A DNA stretch of 35,457 nucleotides from Candidatus Nitrosopumilus sp. (GTDB taxonomy: Archaea > Thermoproteota > Nitrososphaeria > Nitrososphaerales > Nitrosopumilaceae). The notes below the pieces were generated by a model that saw only the letters and a list, made by a program, of their open reading frames with translations, was not told where the DNA came from and did no database searches. Made by a program: the position numbers and the translations under genes. The stretch is taken from contig JAOKTA010000006.1 of assembly GCA_028335865.1 (NCBI GenBank), forward strand, positions 1 to 35,457, read 5' to 3'. Shown in pieces: positions 22,024 through 30,459 of this stretch; positions within the stretch are counted from its first letter, which is position 1, and each line of letters begins with the position of its first letter.

Positions 22024-22030
22024 CAATATA
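22024..22030 (+). promoter_or_regulatory. Probable TATA box for aIF2-beta
   Basis: CAATATA lies 24-30 bases before the ATG at 22054, consistent with a leaderless or nearly leaderless mRNA. Confidence 0.35.
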
Positions 22031-22053
22031 GGGAATACTCTCCACGTTTTTTT

Positions 22054-22476
22054 ATGACTACAACAGATTATGAGCGTCTGCTTAAACGTATTGAGGATAA
22101 ACTAGGTAATTCAGATGAAGAATCTGGAAATAGATTTGAGCTTCCAATTGTAGATGTAATGTGGGAAGGCCAAAAAACATTTTTACGTAATTTTTCAGAA
22201 TTCCCTAAAATTCTTAGACGAGATCCTGATAAAGTGCTTCAATACCTTTCCAAAGAATTTGCTGTACCTGCAGAACGACTTGGTGATAAAGCCATGTTTG
22301 TTGGTCGTAGGGCCCCTGATGACTTTACTAGATTGTTTCAAATTTACGTAAAAGATTATCTTGAATGCACTACATGTAAAAGCCCTGATACAAAAGTTCT
22401 AAAAGAAAATCGTATTTCATTTTTAGTTTGTGAAGCATGTGGTGCAAAATCTACCTTGAAAGGTAAATATGCGTAA
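22054..22476 (+). CDS. eif2b: Translation initiation factor aIF2 subunit beta
   Basis: The beta subunit of the heterotrimer that brings Met-tRNAi to the small ribosomal subunit. Seen: an N-terminal helix, the conserved core with G-Q-K-T-F-L-R-N-F, R-D-P-D-K-V-L-Q-Y-L-S-K-E, then the C-terminal zinc ribbon Y-V-K-D-Y-L-E-C-T-T-C-K-S-P-D-T and V-C-E-A-C-G-A-K. All four zinc Cys are present, and 140 aa is normal for archaea. Its TAA shares one base with the following DUF424 start. The adjacent genes are also translation- and ribosome-related. Confidence 0.95.
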   Translation: MTTTDYERLLKRIEDKLGNSDEESGNRFELPIVDVMWEGQKTFLRNFSEFPKILRRDPDKVLQYLSKEFAVPAERLGDKAMFVGRRAPDDFTRLFQIYVKDYLECTTCKSPDTKVLKENRISFLVCEACGAKSTLKGKYA

Positions 22477-22772
22477 TGCAATTTTCAGTACGAACTAGCA
22501 ATTATGAAAAAAATACAATGGTAAACATGTGTGATGCTGAATTAATTGGAACTGATGTTATTGATGGCAAATTAAAAATTCACATTAGTGAAAACTACTA
22601 TGGTAAAGAATTAGTTGATAAAGATAAAGCCGTATCTTTGTTACAATCTGCATCTATTATGAATCTCGTAGGTAAGGAAACAATTTCTTTAGCTATTGAT
22701 CTTGGAATTGGTTCTGAGTCTGGAGTTAAAATAATTTCTAATATTCCATTTTTAATTATTTTCAATACATAA
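22476..22772 (+). CDS. DUF424 family protein
   Basis: Beginning M-Q-F-S-V-R-T-S-N-Y and with I-M-N-L-V-G-K-E-T-I-S-L-A-I-D-L-G-I, it has the DUF424 pattern. In archaea this small domain is often encoded with aIF2-beta, as here (1-base overlap). 98 aa, mixed alpha/beta, no metal site. The biochemical role is unknown. Position supports a part in translation or RNA binding. Confidence 0.83.
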   Translation: MQFSVRTSNYEKNTMVNMCDAELIGTDVIDGKLKIHISENYYGKELVDKDKAVSLLQSASIMNLVGKETISLAIDLGIGSESGVKIISNIPFLIIFNT

Positions 22773-22850
22773 AATAATTTTTAATTTTAATATCTTTTAT
22801 GTTTTAGTTGAAAAGCAATCTCTTTTATCTAGTATAAAAAATAATAACTG

Positions 22851-23636
22851 ATGGCTGACACTATTAGTAGAAAATTAGAATGGAAATTAGACAATAAATT
22901 AAATGCAAAATCTAAACGAAAAACTTTGCCTGATGGATTCAAAAAAGGAAAAGTGGTCAATGAAGTTTTAGACAAACCTACTGTGATGACTCTTTACAAA
23001 ATGATTACGGATCATATCATTGCATATGTCAATGGTTCTGTAAGTGCTGGAAAAGAATCTGTTGTTTTTTGGGGTGTAGCTGAAGATAATTCTAATGTTG
23101 CTTTAAAAATTTATTTGGTTTCTACTTCTAATTTTAAAAAACGTGAACCCTATCTCACAGGTGATCCTAGATTTCGACATGTCAAAAAAGGTACCAAAAA
23201 TTTGGTATATTTATGGGCAAAAAAAGAACATCGTAATTTGACTCAGTGTTATAATGCCGGTATACCTGTACCTCGACCTCTTTATGTTACAAATAATGTA
23301 CTTGCGATGGATTTTGTAGGTGTGAATGGTGCTCCTTGTCGTTCTTTACTAACTTCAGATGTTGATCAAAATGATTACGATCAAGCCATATCTATAATTA
23401 AAGATCTATATCATAAAGCAAAACTAGTTCATGGTGATTTTTCAGAATATAATATTTTTAAAACTGATGATGGTTTAGTTGTTTTTGATCTAGGATCTGC
23501 AGTTGATCTTAGACATCCAAATTCGAAAGAATTTCTTAAAAGAGACATTAATAACATTATACGATTCTTTAAAAAAAGAGGAATGATTGTTGATGATTCT
23601 AGTAGTATATTTGAGGATATTGTAAATGAGCTTTGA
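22851..23636 (+). CDS. rio1: RIO1-family serine protein kinase
   Basis: RIO kinases act in late maturation of the small ribosomal subunit. RIO1 signs are G-S-V-S-A-G-K-E-S-V-V-F as the P-loop-like ATP site (usually STGKEA), V-A-L-K-I-Y-L with the catalytic Lys, G-D-P-R-F-R, W-A-K-K-E-H-R-N-L, and V-H-G-D-F-S-E-Y-N-I-F as the catalytic loop, followed by V-F-D-L-G-S-A-V for the metal site. At 261 aa it is close to the archaeal size. Its last 11 bases overlap the KH-protein gene, the archaeal equivalent of the eukaryotic Pno1/Dim2 partner. Confidence 0.93.
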   Translation: MADTISRKLEWKLDNKLNAKSKRKTLPDGFKKGKVVNEVLDKPTVMTLYKMITDHIIAYVNGSVSAGKESVVFWGVAEDNSNVALKIYLVSTSNFKKREPYLTGDPRFRHVKKGTKNLVYLWAKKEHRNLTQCYNAGIPVPRPLYVTNNVLAMDFVGVNGAPCRSLLTSDVDQNDYDQAISIIKDLYHKAKLVHGDFSEYNIFKTDDGLVVFDLGSAVDLRHPNSKEFLKRDINNIIRFFKKRGMIVDDSSSIFEDIVNEL

Positions 23637-24198
23637 AAAATTAATTCGTATACCTAGTGATAGAATTGGTGCTTTAATTGGAAAATCTGGTAATGTTAAA
23701 TCCAAGATTGAGGCAGCATGCTATGTTTCAATTGATATTGACGGTGACACTGGAGAAGTTTTTATAAAATCGATTGGTTCTATTGAAAAAATGCAGCCAT
23801 TCAAAGCAATGGAAATTGTTAGTGCAATTGGACGCGGTTTTTCTCCTGACAATGCCATGACTTTGTTAGAAGATGAAAACATATTGCATATTATTGATCT
23901 TAGGGAGTTTGCTGGAAAATCCAATGCAAATGTTGAAAGGATAAAAGGGAGGATCATTGGAAATGCAGGTAGAGCGAGAATAAATATGGAAAATCTAACC
24001 AGTACGCATATTTCAGTTTATGGAAGAACTGTTTCAATTATTGGAAATTCAAATAAATTAAAATTAGCAGTTGATGCAATATGTGCTATTTCTAGTGGGG
24101 GAATGCATGGTGCAGTTTATGATAAATTAGAATCTGCAAACAGAAGAACAAAACAAGAAAAAATGCTATTGTGGGAAAATCAAGATGTCCTCTATTAA
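23626..24198 (+). CDS. KH-domain ribosome-assembly protein (Pno1/Dim2-like)
   Basis: Two KH domains: the first with R-I-G-A-L-I-G-K-S-G-N-V-K (GxxG at G-K-S-G), the second with K-G-R-I-I-G-N-A-G-R-A-R (GxxG at G-N-A-G) and T-H-I-S-V-Y-G. At 190 aa this matches archaeal Pno1/Dim2-like proteins that bind the 3' end of 16S rRNA precursor. Encoded just after RIO1, which acts on the same particle, and just before Top6B, with both junctions overlapping. Confidence 0.9.
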   Translation: MSFEKLIRIPSDRIGALIGKSGNVKSKIEAACYVSIDIDGDTGEVFIKSIGSIEKMQPFKAMEIVSAIGRGFSPDNAMTLLEDENILHIIDLREFAGKSNANVERIKGRIIGNAGRARINMENLTSTHISVYGRTVSIIGNSNKLKLAVDAICAISSGGMHGAVYDKLESANRRTKQEKMLLWENQDVLY

Positions 24199-26059
24199 GG
24201 AAAAATTTAATCAAATATCTCCTAGTGAGTTTTTTTATAGTAACCGTGATTTAGCTGGATTCAGTAACCCAACACGATCTCTGTATACTGCTGTTCGTGA
24301 ATTTGTTGAGAATGCATTAGATGCATGTGATCAAAAAGGAATACTTCCTGATGTTCATCTTACAATTAAAGCAGTCGAGCCTGACAAACCTGATCCTAAA
24401 CCCTATATTTTGACTGTCAAAGACAATGGCCCTGGAATAGATGCCGAACATATTCCACTTGCTTTTGGAACTGTACTGTATGGTTCTAAATTTGGACTTA
24501 AACAGGCTCGAGGGATGTTTGGATTGGGTGCGACAATGGCAATTCTATATGGACAAATTACAACAAATAAGCCTGTACTTGTAAAAAGTTCTTCTGATGG
24601 TAAAATTCAAAATCAATTTGAAATATTGTTGGACATTCAAAAAAATAAGCCTGTAATTGTAAAACACACAACCAAGGAAATTTCCAAAACAGGTCTTACT
24701 GTGAGTATTTGTTTAGAAGGTGATTATTCTAAAGCAGGAAATAAAATTCGAGACTATGTTTATGAAACTTCTTTGATCACACCATATGCTTCAATAACTT
24801 TTGATGATCCTAAAAATCAAAAATTTAGTCATCCTAGATTTGTAAAAGAAATTCCTGCACCGCCGACTATCATTAGACCGCATCCACATGGAATTGATGT
24901 TGAACGTATACGTAGAATGATTGTTGAATCTCAATTTGAAATTCCAACAATTGATGATGCAATGATTGAAAAAGTTAGAAAAGACTTGGGATTATCTGTA
25001 AAAAAACTTAGTTTTACATCCATAATGGATAAAGCAAAAAAGAAATGGAAAACACTTCCACGGCAAGTTAGAGTTGTAATAGCTTTGATGTCTTTTTTAA
25101 AAATGGATTTTGAGAAACTCAATAAAATTAAAATTGAGGATATTGACATGCCAAATAAAAAATTATTTTACTGGGACTTTGGAGATTCACAATCAAAATC
25201 TGTTGACATGGACCCTGAAAGTGAATATTATAAACAATTGACAAATACTGTTCAAGGAGAACCACTCACCACATTTTTGACAAAAAGATTTCAACGTATA
25301 GGGCCTACAACTGCCGTAAAGTTTGCAGAATTTGCAAAATTTAAGCCTGAAAAAAGAATGGGTACTTTGACTAATCAGGAACTTGTCAATCTTAGTGATG
25401 CACTTCAGAAATTTGAAGATTTCATGGCTCCTGACTCTAGTTGTTTGGCTCCTTTAGGTGCTGAACCATTGGAAAAAGGAATTAAGAAATTCTTTAATCC
25501 TGACTTTGTTGCTGTGGTTCAACGTCCAGCTTCTGCATATTCTGGATTTCCTTTCATTATTGAAATGGGCATAGCCTACGGTGGTGATATCAAATCTGGT
25601 GGTCCCCATGTTTACCGATATGCTAATAGAATTCCATTACTCTATGACGAGGGCAGTGATGTGGTTCTTAAAGTTGTCAATGACACTGATTGGGGTCGAT
25701 ACAAAGTAAAAGGGGAACCTCCATTCATCATTGTTTCTCACATATGCTCAACAAGAATTCCATACAAAACTGCAGGAAAAGAAAATGTTGCTGATAGACA
25801 AGAAATAGAACGAGAATTAAGATTGGCATTGCAATTTTTATCTAGAAAATTATCCTCTTTCATGTCTAAACGTGGTCAAGCTGAAATGGCAAAAAAGAGA
25901 GCTAATCTTTATGCAAAATATATTCCAATGATTGCTGAATTTTGTACCGAATTATCTGGAAAGAAAAAAGAACCTAATTATAAGAAAATGTTACAAACTG
26001 AAATTGAGTCTGAAAATAAAAAGGCAATAAAAGAGGAGAATGAAATTGAAAATAACTAA
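24185..26059 (+). CDS. top6B: DNA topoisomerase VI subunit B
   Basis: The ATPase subunit of the archaeal type IIB topoisomerase. GHKL motifs: R-E-F-V-E-N-A-L-D-A-C-D (N box), D-N-G-P-G-I (G1), G-M-F-G-L-G-A-T-M-A (G2 lid), followed by a transducer domain with S-A-Y-S-G-F-P-F and N-R-I-P-L-L-Y-D-E-G. At 624 aa it is somewhat longer than many homologues, with a Lys/Glu-rich C-terminus. ATG 24185 lies within the preceding gene (14-base overlap). Subunit A follows with a 20-base overlap, so the two are made in step. Confidence 0.97.
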   Translation: MSSIKEKFNQISPSEFFYSNRDLAGFSNPTRSLYTAVREFVENALDACDQKGILPDVHLTIKAVEPDKPDPKPYILTVKDNGPGIDAEHIPLAFGTVLYGSKFGLKQARGMFGLGATMAILYGQITTNKPVLVKSSSDGKIQNQFEILLDIQKNKPVIVKHTTKEISKTGLTVSICLEGDYSKAGNKIRDYVYETSLITPYASITFDDPKNQKFSHPRFVKEIPAPPTIIRPHPHGIDVERIRRMIVESQFEIPTIDDAMIEKVRKDLGLSVKKLSFTSIMDKAKKKWKTLPRQVRVVIALMSFLKMDFEKLNKIKIEDIDMPNKKLFYWDFGDSQSKSVDMDPESEYYKQLTNTVQGEPLTTFLTKRFQRIGPTTAVKFAEFAKFKPEKRMGTLTNQELVNLSDALQKFEDFMAPDSSCLAPLGAEPLEKGIKKFFNPDFVAVVQRPASAYSGFPFIIEMGIAYGGDIKSGGPHVYRYANRIPLLYDEGSDVVLKVVNDTDWGRYKVKGEPPFIIVSHICSTRIPYKTAGKENVADRQEIERELRLALQFLSRKLSSFMSKRGQAEMAKKRANLYAKYIPMIAEFCTELSGKKKEPNYKKMLQTEIESENKKAIKEENEIENN

Positions 26060-27170
26060 AAAAGAACAAGAAAAGAAAATTAAGTCTAGAAGTAAAAAAG
26101 CGGATGATAAACAAAAACTTATTCTTGAAATATTAAAAACTCATGGTGCAAAAATTTATGATGATTTAGATAATGGCCAATTTCCAAAATTTTCTATTCC
26201 TAGTAGGTCTGTTGGTAATATTGTATATGATAAACAACTTCGACAATACATTTTAGGTAATAATGCTGCTTTAAGAAGTTCTAGAAATTCTGCACAATTA
26301 AGATCATTTACGCAATTAATGTGGTTAGCATTTTTTGCAAATCGATTAACCACTGAACGGAAATCATCTACTTTGAGAGATGTCTATTATTCTTCACAGG
26401 CTTTTGCTGTTGAATTTGAGGATCAATCTGAATCTGATAACATTATTGTGGATTTAGAAGCTGTCACTTCTAGGGCTCGAGAAGATTTTCATATTTTCCC
26501 TGAAGAAAGAAGTTCTATTTTTGGTGATTTGAATATTGAATATACTATTCCTGGTTATGAGGGAAAAACTATGAATTTGGCTAATCATCCTGATGGATAT
26601 TCTATAGGTCCTAGTTTGACCACCGCAGAATTAGTTAGCACAAGTGCTGAAATTGTGATTGCAATTGAGAAGGGTGGTCTTTTTACAAGATTTGTTGAAG
26701 AACAAGTTGATAAAAAATTCAAATCAATTATTCTTAATACTGGAGGACAAGCTCCACGTTCTACTAGAACTTTATTGAAAAGACTTCATGATGAAATGAA
26801 ATTACCTGTCATCTGTCTTACTGATGGTGATGTGTATGGGGAACACATTGCAATGGTAATTAAATCCGGATCAGCTAACGCTGCACACCTTAGAGAATTA
26901 ACAGTTCCAGATGCAAAATGGGTTGGAGTATGGGCTACTGATATTGAAAAATACAAATTACCTACAATTCCTATGACTGAATCCGATATCAAGCGATGTT
27001 ATGATTTACAAAAAGATCCTAGATATCAAGATGGAATTTGGAAAAAGGAGCTTGATGTGTTTTTAAAATTAAAGAGAAAAGCTGAACTGGAGGCCTTTTC
27101 AAAATACGGTCTTACAAATATTACTGATAAGTATTTGCCTCAAAAATTAGAATTAGCAAAAAGTCTTTAG
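26040..27170 (+). CDS. top6A: DNA topoisomerase VI subunit A (Spo11 homologue)
   Basis: The DNA-cleaving subunit. The catalytic Tyr is in T-L-R-D-V-Y-Y-S-S-Q (Tyr116-Tyr117; the second aligns with Spo11 Tyr135). The TOPRIM site has I-A-I-E-K-G-G and L-T-D-G-D-V-Y-G. The N-terminus is very basic (K-I-T-K-K-E-Q-E-K-K). GAGGAG at 26033-26038 is only one base from the ATG at 26040 but seven from an in-frame TTG at 26046, so the TTG may be the true start. It ends where the convergent Hsp20-like gene ends. Confidence 0.96.
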   Translation: MKLKITKKEQEKKIKSRSKKADDKQKLILEILKTHGAKIYDDLDNGQFPKFSIPSRSVGNIVYDKQLRQYILGNNAALRSSRNSAQLRSFTQLMWLAFFANRLTTERKSSTLRDVYYSSQAFAVEFEDQSESDNIIVDLEAVTSRAREDFHIFPEERSSIFGDLNIEYTIPGYEGKTMNLANHPDGYSIGPSLTTAELVSTSAEIVIAIEKGGLFTRFVEEQVDKKFKSIILNTGGQAPRSTRTLLKRLHDEMKLPVICLTDGDVYGEHIAMVIKSGSANAAHLRELTVPDAKWVGVWATDIEKYKLPTIPMTESDIKRCYDLQKDPRYQDGIWKKELDVFLKLKRKAELEAFSKYGLTNITDKYLPQKLELAKSL

Positions 27171-27632
27171 TTATTTTATTCTTAATGTTAATACGCCGTT
27201 TCTATATTTGAAATCCTGTATTTGCATTTCATTTACGCCTTCAATTGGTACCTCTTTTGAAAATCCATTTGTTCCACGAACATATAGTGTACCATCTACC
27301 AATCTTACTGAAATTTTATCTTCAGGACCTGGAACTTCTGCTACGAATACATACTCCCCTTCTCCTTTGATTAGATCATAAACCCAATTCTTTGTTTCTT
27401 GTTCTTTTGATTGCTCATACGTTACAGGTTTTTGATCGTTTGCCATTTTTTTAATAATTTTAATCCAGTAGATCATTGTAATTGCTGCTCCACCAATTAA
27501 AATAAAACTCACATATCCTGAATCTGCTCTTTGAGTCATTGTGTATATTATTCCTAAAAATAAAATAACAATTATTGGTATGACAAAATTTAATGACTGC
27601 TCATTTGAATATGTTTTTTTGTAACTTGACAA
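27171..27632 (-). CDS. Membrane-anchored Hsp20-like (alpha-crystallin/CS fold) protein
   Basis: The frame runs from 27719 but the best start is the TTG at 27632 (MSSYKKTYSNEQSLNFVIPI, 153 aa), leaving space for a divergent promoter. Two transmembrane helices (about 14-31 and 41-62) precede a linker. A C-terminal domain of about 70 residues follows with F-V-A-E-V-P-G-P-E-D-K-I-S-V-R, G-T-L-Y-V-R-G and R-N-G-V-L-T-L-R-I, the strand pattern of the alpha-crystallin/p23 fold. Hsp20 proteins are normally soluble, so membrane anchoring is unusual. It may hold membrane-associated clients, but that is inference. Confidence 0.7.
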   Translation of the reverse strand: MSSYKKTYSNEQSLNFVIPIIVILFLGIIYTMTQRADSGYVSFILIGGAAITMIYWIKIIKKMANDQKPVTYEQSKEQETKNWVYDLIKGEGEYVFVAEVPGPEDKISVRLVDGTLYVRGTNGFSKEVPIEGVNEMQIQDFKYRNGVLTLRIK

Positions 27633-27703
27633 ACAATACAAATTCACGTTTACCAAATATAAAGTATCTTTGATTTTTATTACCATTTTTGAAAATAACC
27701 CTG

Positions 27704-27922
27704 TTGTCTGATACGACAAAATCTAAACTTAACATCCGTGAAATTGCCTTGAGAGGAACTATTATGGCTGTAATTCTAACTGTCCCATCAATTATTGCAT
27801 TTTTAGTAAGTTGGGTTATTCTTGATAATTTGATGACTGCTGCCATTGTAGGTGGTGTTGTACATTTTATTGCTATGGGATTTGCTTTGAAAATCTCAAA
27901 AAAGATTTTGGTTAAAAAATAA
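27704..27922 (+). CDS. Small two-helix membrane protein (72 aa)
   Basis: TTG start at 27704 (another TTG in frame at 27689). M-S-D-T-T-K-S-K-L-N-I-R-E-I-A-L-R is followed by helix 1 (T-I-M-A-V-I-L-T-V-P-S-I-I-A-F) and, after an N-L-M-T turn, helix 2 (A-I-V-G-G-V-V-H-F-I-A-M-G-F-A). The tail is basic (K-I-S-K-K-I-L-V-K-K). Divergent from the anchored Hsp20-like gene with 71 bases between. Not recognised. Confidence 0.6.
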   Translation: MSDTTKSKLNIREIALRGTIMAVILTVPSIIAFLVSWVILDNLMTAAIVGGVVHFIAMGFALKISKKILVKK

Positions 27923-27970
27923 CTCATTTACTCATATGTTTTATGTAGTTGTTATTTTCTTTAAAAAATA

Positions 27971-28324
27971 ATGGATTCTTCTAAACTTGAAAATGATCTA
28001 ATTTCTGAAATAAGGTTAACCCCAATTCAAGCTAAAACCTTTTTGTTAGTTACTTGGTATGGAAAAATGTCTGCTATTAAAATTGCAGAAAAATTAAAAA
28101 TCTCATCTACAACTGCTGAAAAAACTGCTACTGATCTTATGACTCTTGGTGGTTTTATTGATATTTCTGAAACTGAATTTGAGGCAATGCATCCTAGGTT
28201 TACTGCAGTCAACATGTATCGAAAAATGTGTGAACGTGAGCATATTGAATTTAAGCGAAATAAAATTGTTGACAGTATCGGCGTAGTTTTAGAACAACCG
28301 TATGATGATGCAAGAACTAAATAA
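27971..28324 (+). CDS. HTH protein resembling TrmB-type regulators
   Basis: A 117-aa protein whose residues about 15-65 (L-T-P-I-Q-A-K-T-F-L-L-V...K-M-S-A-I-K-I-A-E-K-L-K-I-S...A-T-D-L-M-T-L-G-G-F-I) have the winged-helix layout of TrmB N-terminal domains. The sugar-binding TrmB part is absent. The remainder is helical with R-K-M-C-E-R-E. It may be a DNA-binding regulator, though its short size fits a general DNA-associated factor as well. Leads two small unknown genes on the same strand. Confidence 0.6.
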   Translation: MDSSKLENDLISEIRLTPIQAKTFLLVTWYGKMSAIKIAEKLKISSTTAEKTATDLMTLGGFIDISETEFEAMHPRFTAVNMYRKMCEREHIEFKRNKIVDSIGVVLEQPYDDARTK

Positions 28325-28346
28325 TGCTAATAATTGGTGAACAACA

Positions 28347-28832
28347 TTGAGCAATTCTGAAACATCTTCAGCAAAACCTCCGAGTGATACTGAAAAAACT
28401 CTAGGTAAATCTGATGAAGAGCAACCAAAAACTCCTGAAGTTTACAAATGCTGTAATAATCCTCAGATTACATATTTTGGTGTTATAAACATCAACGTGG
28501 ATGAAAGAACTATTGGTTCCGTTGATGTATGGCGATGTGCTGTTTGTAAGAAACAATTTTGTGAAGAAAAACAACTTGGTATTGAAGAAATTGCTGAAGT
28601 TGTAGGTATGCCTAGAATTGATTCTGATGCAAAATGGGCAGTTTGTGTATGTAAATTACAAAAGACTAGATACAGATGGAAATTAGTGAAATTAAAAGAA
28701 AATGGTTCAATTCAACATGAATGTCTTGAAGAAAAAGTAATTTCACTTAACAGTAAAAATTTTAAAATTGAAGATGAACAGCATTGGAGCTTTTTAGTTG
28801 AAGACAATGTTAACAAGGCTGTAGAAATTTAA
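28347..28832 (+). CDS. Cys-rich hypothetical protein (161 aa)
   Basis: TTG start. The first 30 residues are acidic and Pro/Ser-rich. A possible metal site follows: Y-K-C-C-N-N-P and W-R-C-A-V-C-K-K-Q-F-C, later W-A-V-C-V-C-K-L. The C-terminal part is basic then acidic with W-S-F-L-V-E-D. The family is not recognised. The Cys pairs resemble a zinc ribbon with a large insertion. It is followed 8 bases later by another small unknown gene. Confidence 0.6.
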   Translation: MSNSETSSAKPPSDTEKTLGKSDEEQPKTPEVYKCCNNPQITYFGVININVDERTIGSVDVWRCAVCKKQFCEEKQLGIEEIAEVVGMPRIDSDAKWAVCVCKLQKTRYRWKLVKLKENGSIQHECLEEKVISLNSKNFKIEDEQHWSFLVEDNVNKAVEI

Positions 28833-28840
28833 TCTATCTA

Positions 28841-29125
28841 ATGGATCTTAAAGTTCACATTAATAATATTCATGGTAGCCAGATGGCTGCAAAAATTAAT
28901 GGTGTTTGTACTTTGAATGATCATGAATTTCATTTTACTGCGATAGCATTTGGTAGAATTGGTGGACAAAATGTTGGCGCAAAACTTTCTAAAAATACTG
29001 AAACTGAATTAGAAAAATTGGGTTATGATGTTGAAGAAGTAATTATGACACTTCAACAAAATCTACTTCAAGGTGATTTGACACTACCTGAAGGGCTCAA
29101 AAAAGATTCTTTTGTGGATGATTAA
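28841..29125 (+). CDS. Hypothetical protein (94 aa)
   Basis: Starts [14 protein letters not shown] and carries a beta-rich part ([13 protein letters not shown]) followed by a helix [14 protein letters not shown] and an acidic C-terminus. No metal site or membrane helix. Probably co-transcribed with the Cys-rich gene before it. Overlaps the convergent mtnP stop by 4 bases. Not recognised. Confidence 0.58.
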   Translation: MDLKVHINNIHGSQMAAKINGVCTLNDHEFHFTAIAFGRIGGQNVGAKLSKNTETELEKLGYDVEEVIMTLQQNLLQGDLTLPEGLKKDSFVDD

Positions 29126-29913
29126 AATTGTGCTTCTTCTAGTGCTTTAGCACATGAACAACTTCTAGTTGCTGGTATTTTATCAATTAATTCTGTTAGT
29201 ATTTTCTTTGTAATCTCTACATTTTTTGAAAGTGTTTCTAATACTTCTTTTGCTGTAACTGGTTTATCTGCCCAAACATCATAATCTGTAACTGTTGAAA
29301 TTGATGCATAGCACATTTGTGCTTCTCTTGCTAGTTGACATTCTGGAACTAAAGTCATTCCAATAATGTCTGCTCCTGTTGTCCTATAGAATTTTGATTC
29401 TGCTCTTGTTGAAAATCGTGGACCTTCAATACAAACATAGGTACAATCTTTATGAATTCCAATATTTTGTTCATCTGTTACTTTTAGAATTGAAGATTGT
29501 AATTCTGGACAAAATGGATCTGCAACTGATATGTGGATGACTTTTCCATTTTCTGAAAATGAACCTTCCCTTGATTTTGTAAAATCTAAAAATTGTGTTG
29601 GCAACGCAAAGTGCCCCGGTGCTAATTCTTCTTTTAAACTTCCTACTGCTGACGGTGCTATTATTCTTGTAATTCCTAATTCCTTGAATGCCCAGATATT
29701 TGCTCTAAAATTAATCATGTGTGGTGGAATTGTATGTTTTTTTCCATGCCTTGGAAGGAATGCAATTTTTCGTCCTTTGAATGTCCCAACTGTTATTGTA
29801 TCTGATGTCTTACCATATGGTGTGTCTATTTCTATCTCTTGTGCATTTTCAAGTAATCCTGAATCATAAATTCCAGTCCCTCCAAAAATTCCAATCTCTA
29901 CATCTTTTTCCAT
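29122..29913 (-). CDS. mtnP: S-methyl-5'-thioadenosine phosphorylase
   Basis: It splits methylthioadenosine to adenine and methylthioribose-1-phosphate. Motifs: F-G-G-T-G-I-Y at the start, [39 protein letters not shown] and G-A-D-I-I-G-M-T. These fit the MTAP branch rather than other nucleoside phosphorylases. 263 aa. The C-terminal C-S-C motif is typical of thermostable archaeal MTAPs. Its ATG shares the last base of the apt stop, and the adenine it releases is the substrate of Apt: a neat salvage pair. Confidence 0.92.
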   Translation of the reverse strand: MEKDVEIGIFGGTGIYDSGLLENAQEIEIDTPYGKTSDTITVGTFKGRKIAFLPRHGKKHTIPPHMINFRANIWAFKELGITRIIAPSAVGSLKEELAPGHFALPTQFLDFTKSREGSFSENGKVIHISVADPFCPELQSSILKVTDEQNIGIHKDCTYVCIEGPRFSTRAESKFYRTTGADIIGMTLVPECQLAREAQMCYASISTVTDYDVWADKPVTAKEVLETLSKNVEITKKILTELIDKIPATRSCSCAKALEEAQF

Positions 29914-30425
29914 TAATATTTCACCAATGATTTACAATTGTATTTACTAAGTCCTTTAATTCCATTCAATCCTGTTAATTCTATGATGAATGCAAATCCT
30001 GTGATTTTTCCACCTACTTTTTCAATTAATTTTGCAGATGCCTTTGCTGTTCCACCTGTTGCAAGTAAATCATCACAAATTACAATTTTTTGACCCTCGT
30101 CTATGATATCTTTTTGAATTTCTATTGTATCTTTTCCATATTCAATTGTATATGCTAATTTTGCAGTCTTTCCGGGTAGTTTTCCTGCCTTTCTAATCAT
30201 AACTATTCCTTTGTTGTATTTTAATGCCAAAATTGTTGCTAGTAGAAATCCCCTTGACTCGATTCCTGCAAACACATCTACGTCTTTTGGATGAAAATGT
30301 TTTGAAAATTCATCTGCAATATATGATAACGATGACGGATCTTTTAGGATTGGACTAAAATCTCTAAATAATATACCTTTTTTTGGAAAATTTGGGTATT
30401 CTGTAATTTTGTCTTTAAGATTCAT
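29913..30425 (-). CDS. apt: Adenine phosphoribosyltransferase
   Basis: It converts adenine and PRPP to AMP. At 170 aa it has [13 protein letters not shown] near the N-terminus, F-A-G-I-E-S-R-G-F, the A-Y-T-I-E-Y-G-K-D hood and the PRPP-binding [13 protein letters not shown]. First gene of the apt-mtnP pair. A GAGG stretch lies about 9 bases before the ATG. Note that AMP is also made by the PurA/PurB pathway elsewhere in the window. Confidence 0.94.
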   Translation of the reverse strand: MNLKDKITEYPNFPKKGILFRDFSPILKDPSSLSYIADEFSKHFHPKDVDVFAGIESRGFLLATILALKYNKGIVMIRKAGKLPGKTAKLAYTIEYGKDTIEIQKDIIDEGQKIVICDDLLATGGTAKASAKLIEKVGGKITGFAFIIELTGLNGIKGLSKYNCKSLVKY

Positions 30426-30459
30426 TATGAATCCTCTAATTAACTAAGATAAAATTGTT

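Noticed and set aside
27601-27927. Minus-strand frame of 108 codons
   Set aside because: It covers the + strand small membrane protein gene and the intergenic promoter; composition is that of an antisense frame.
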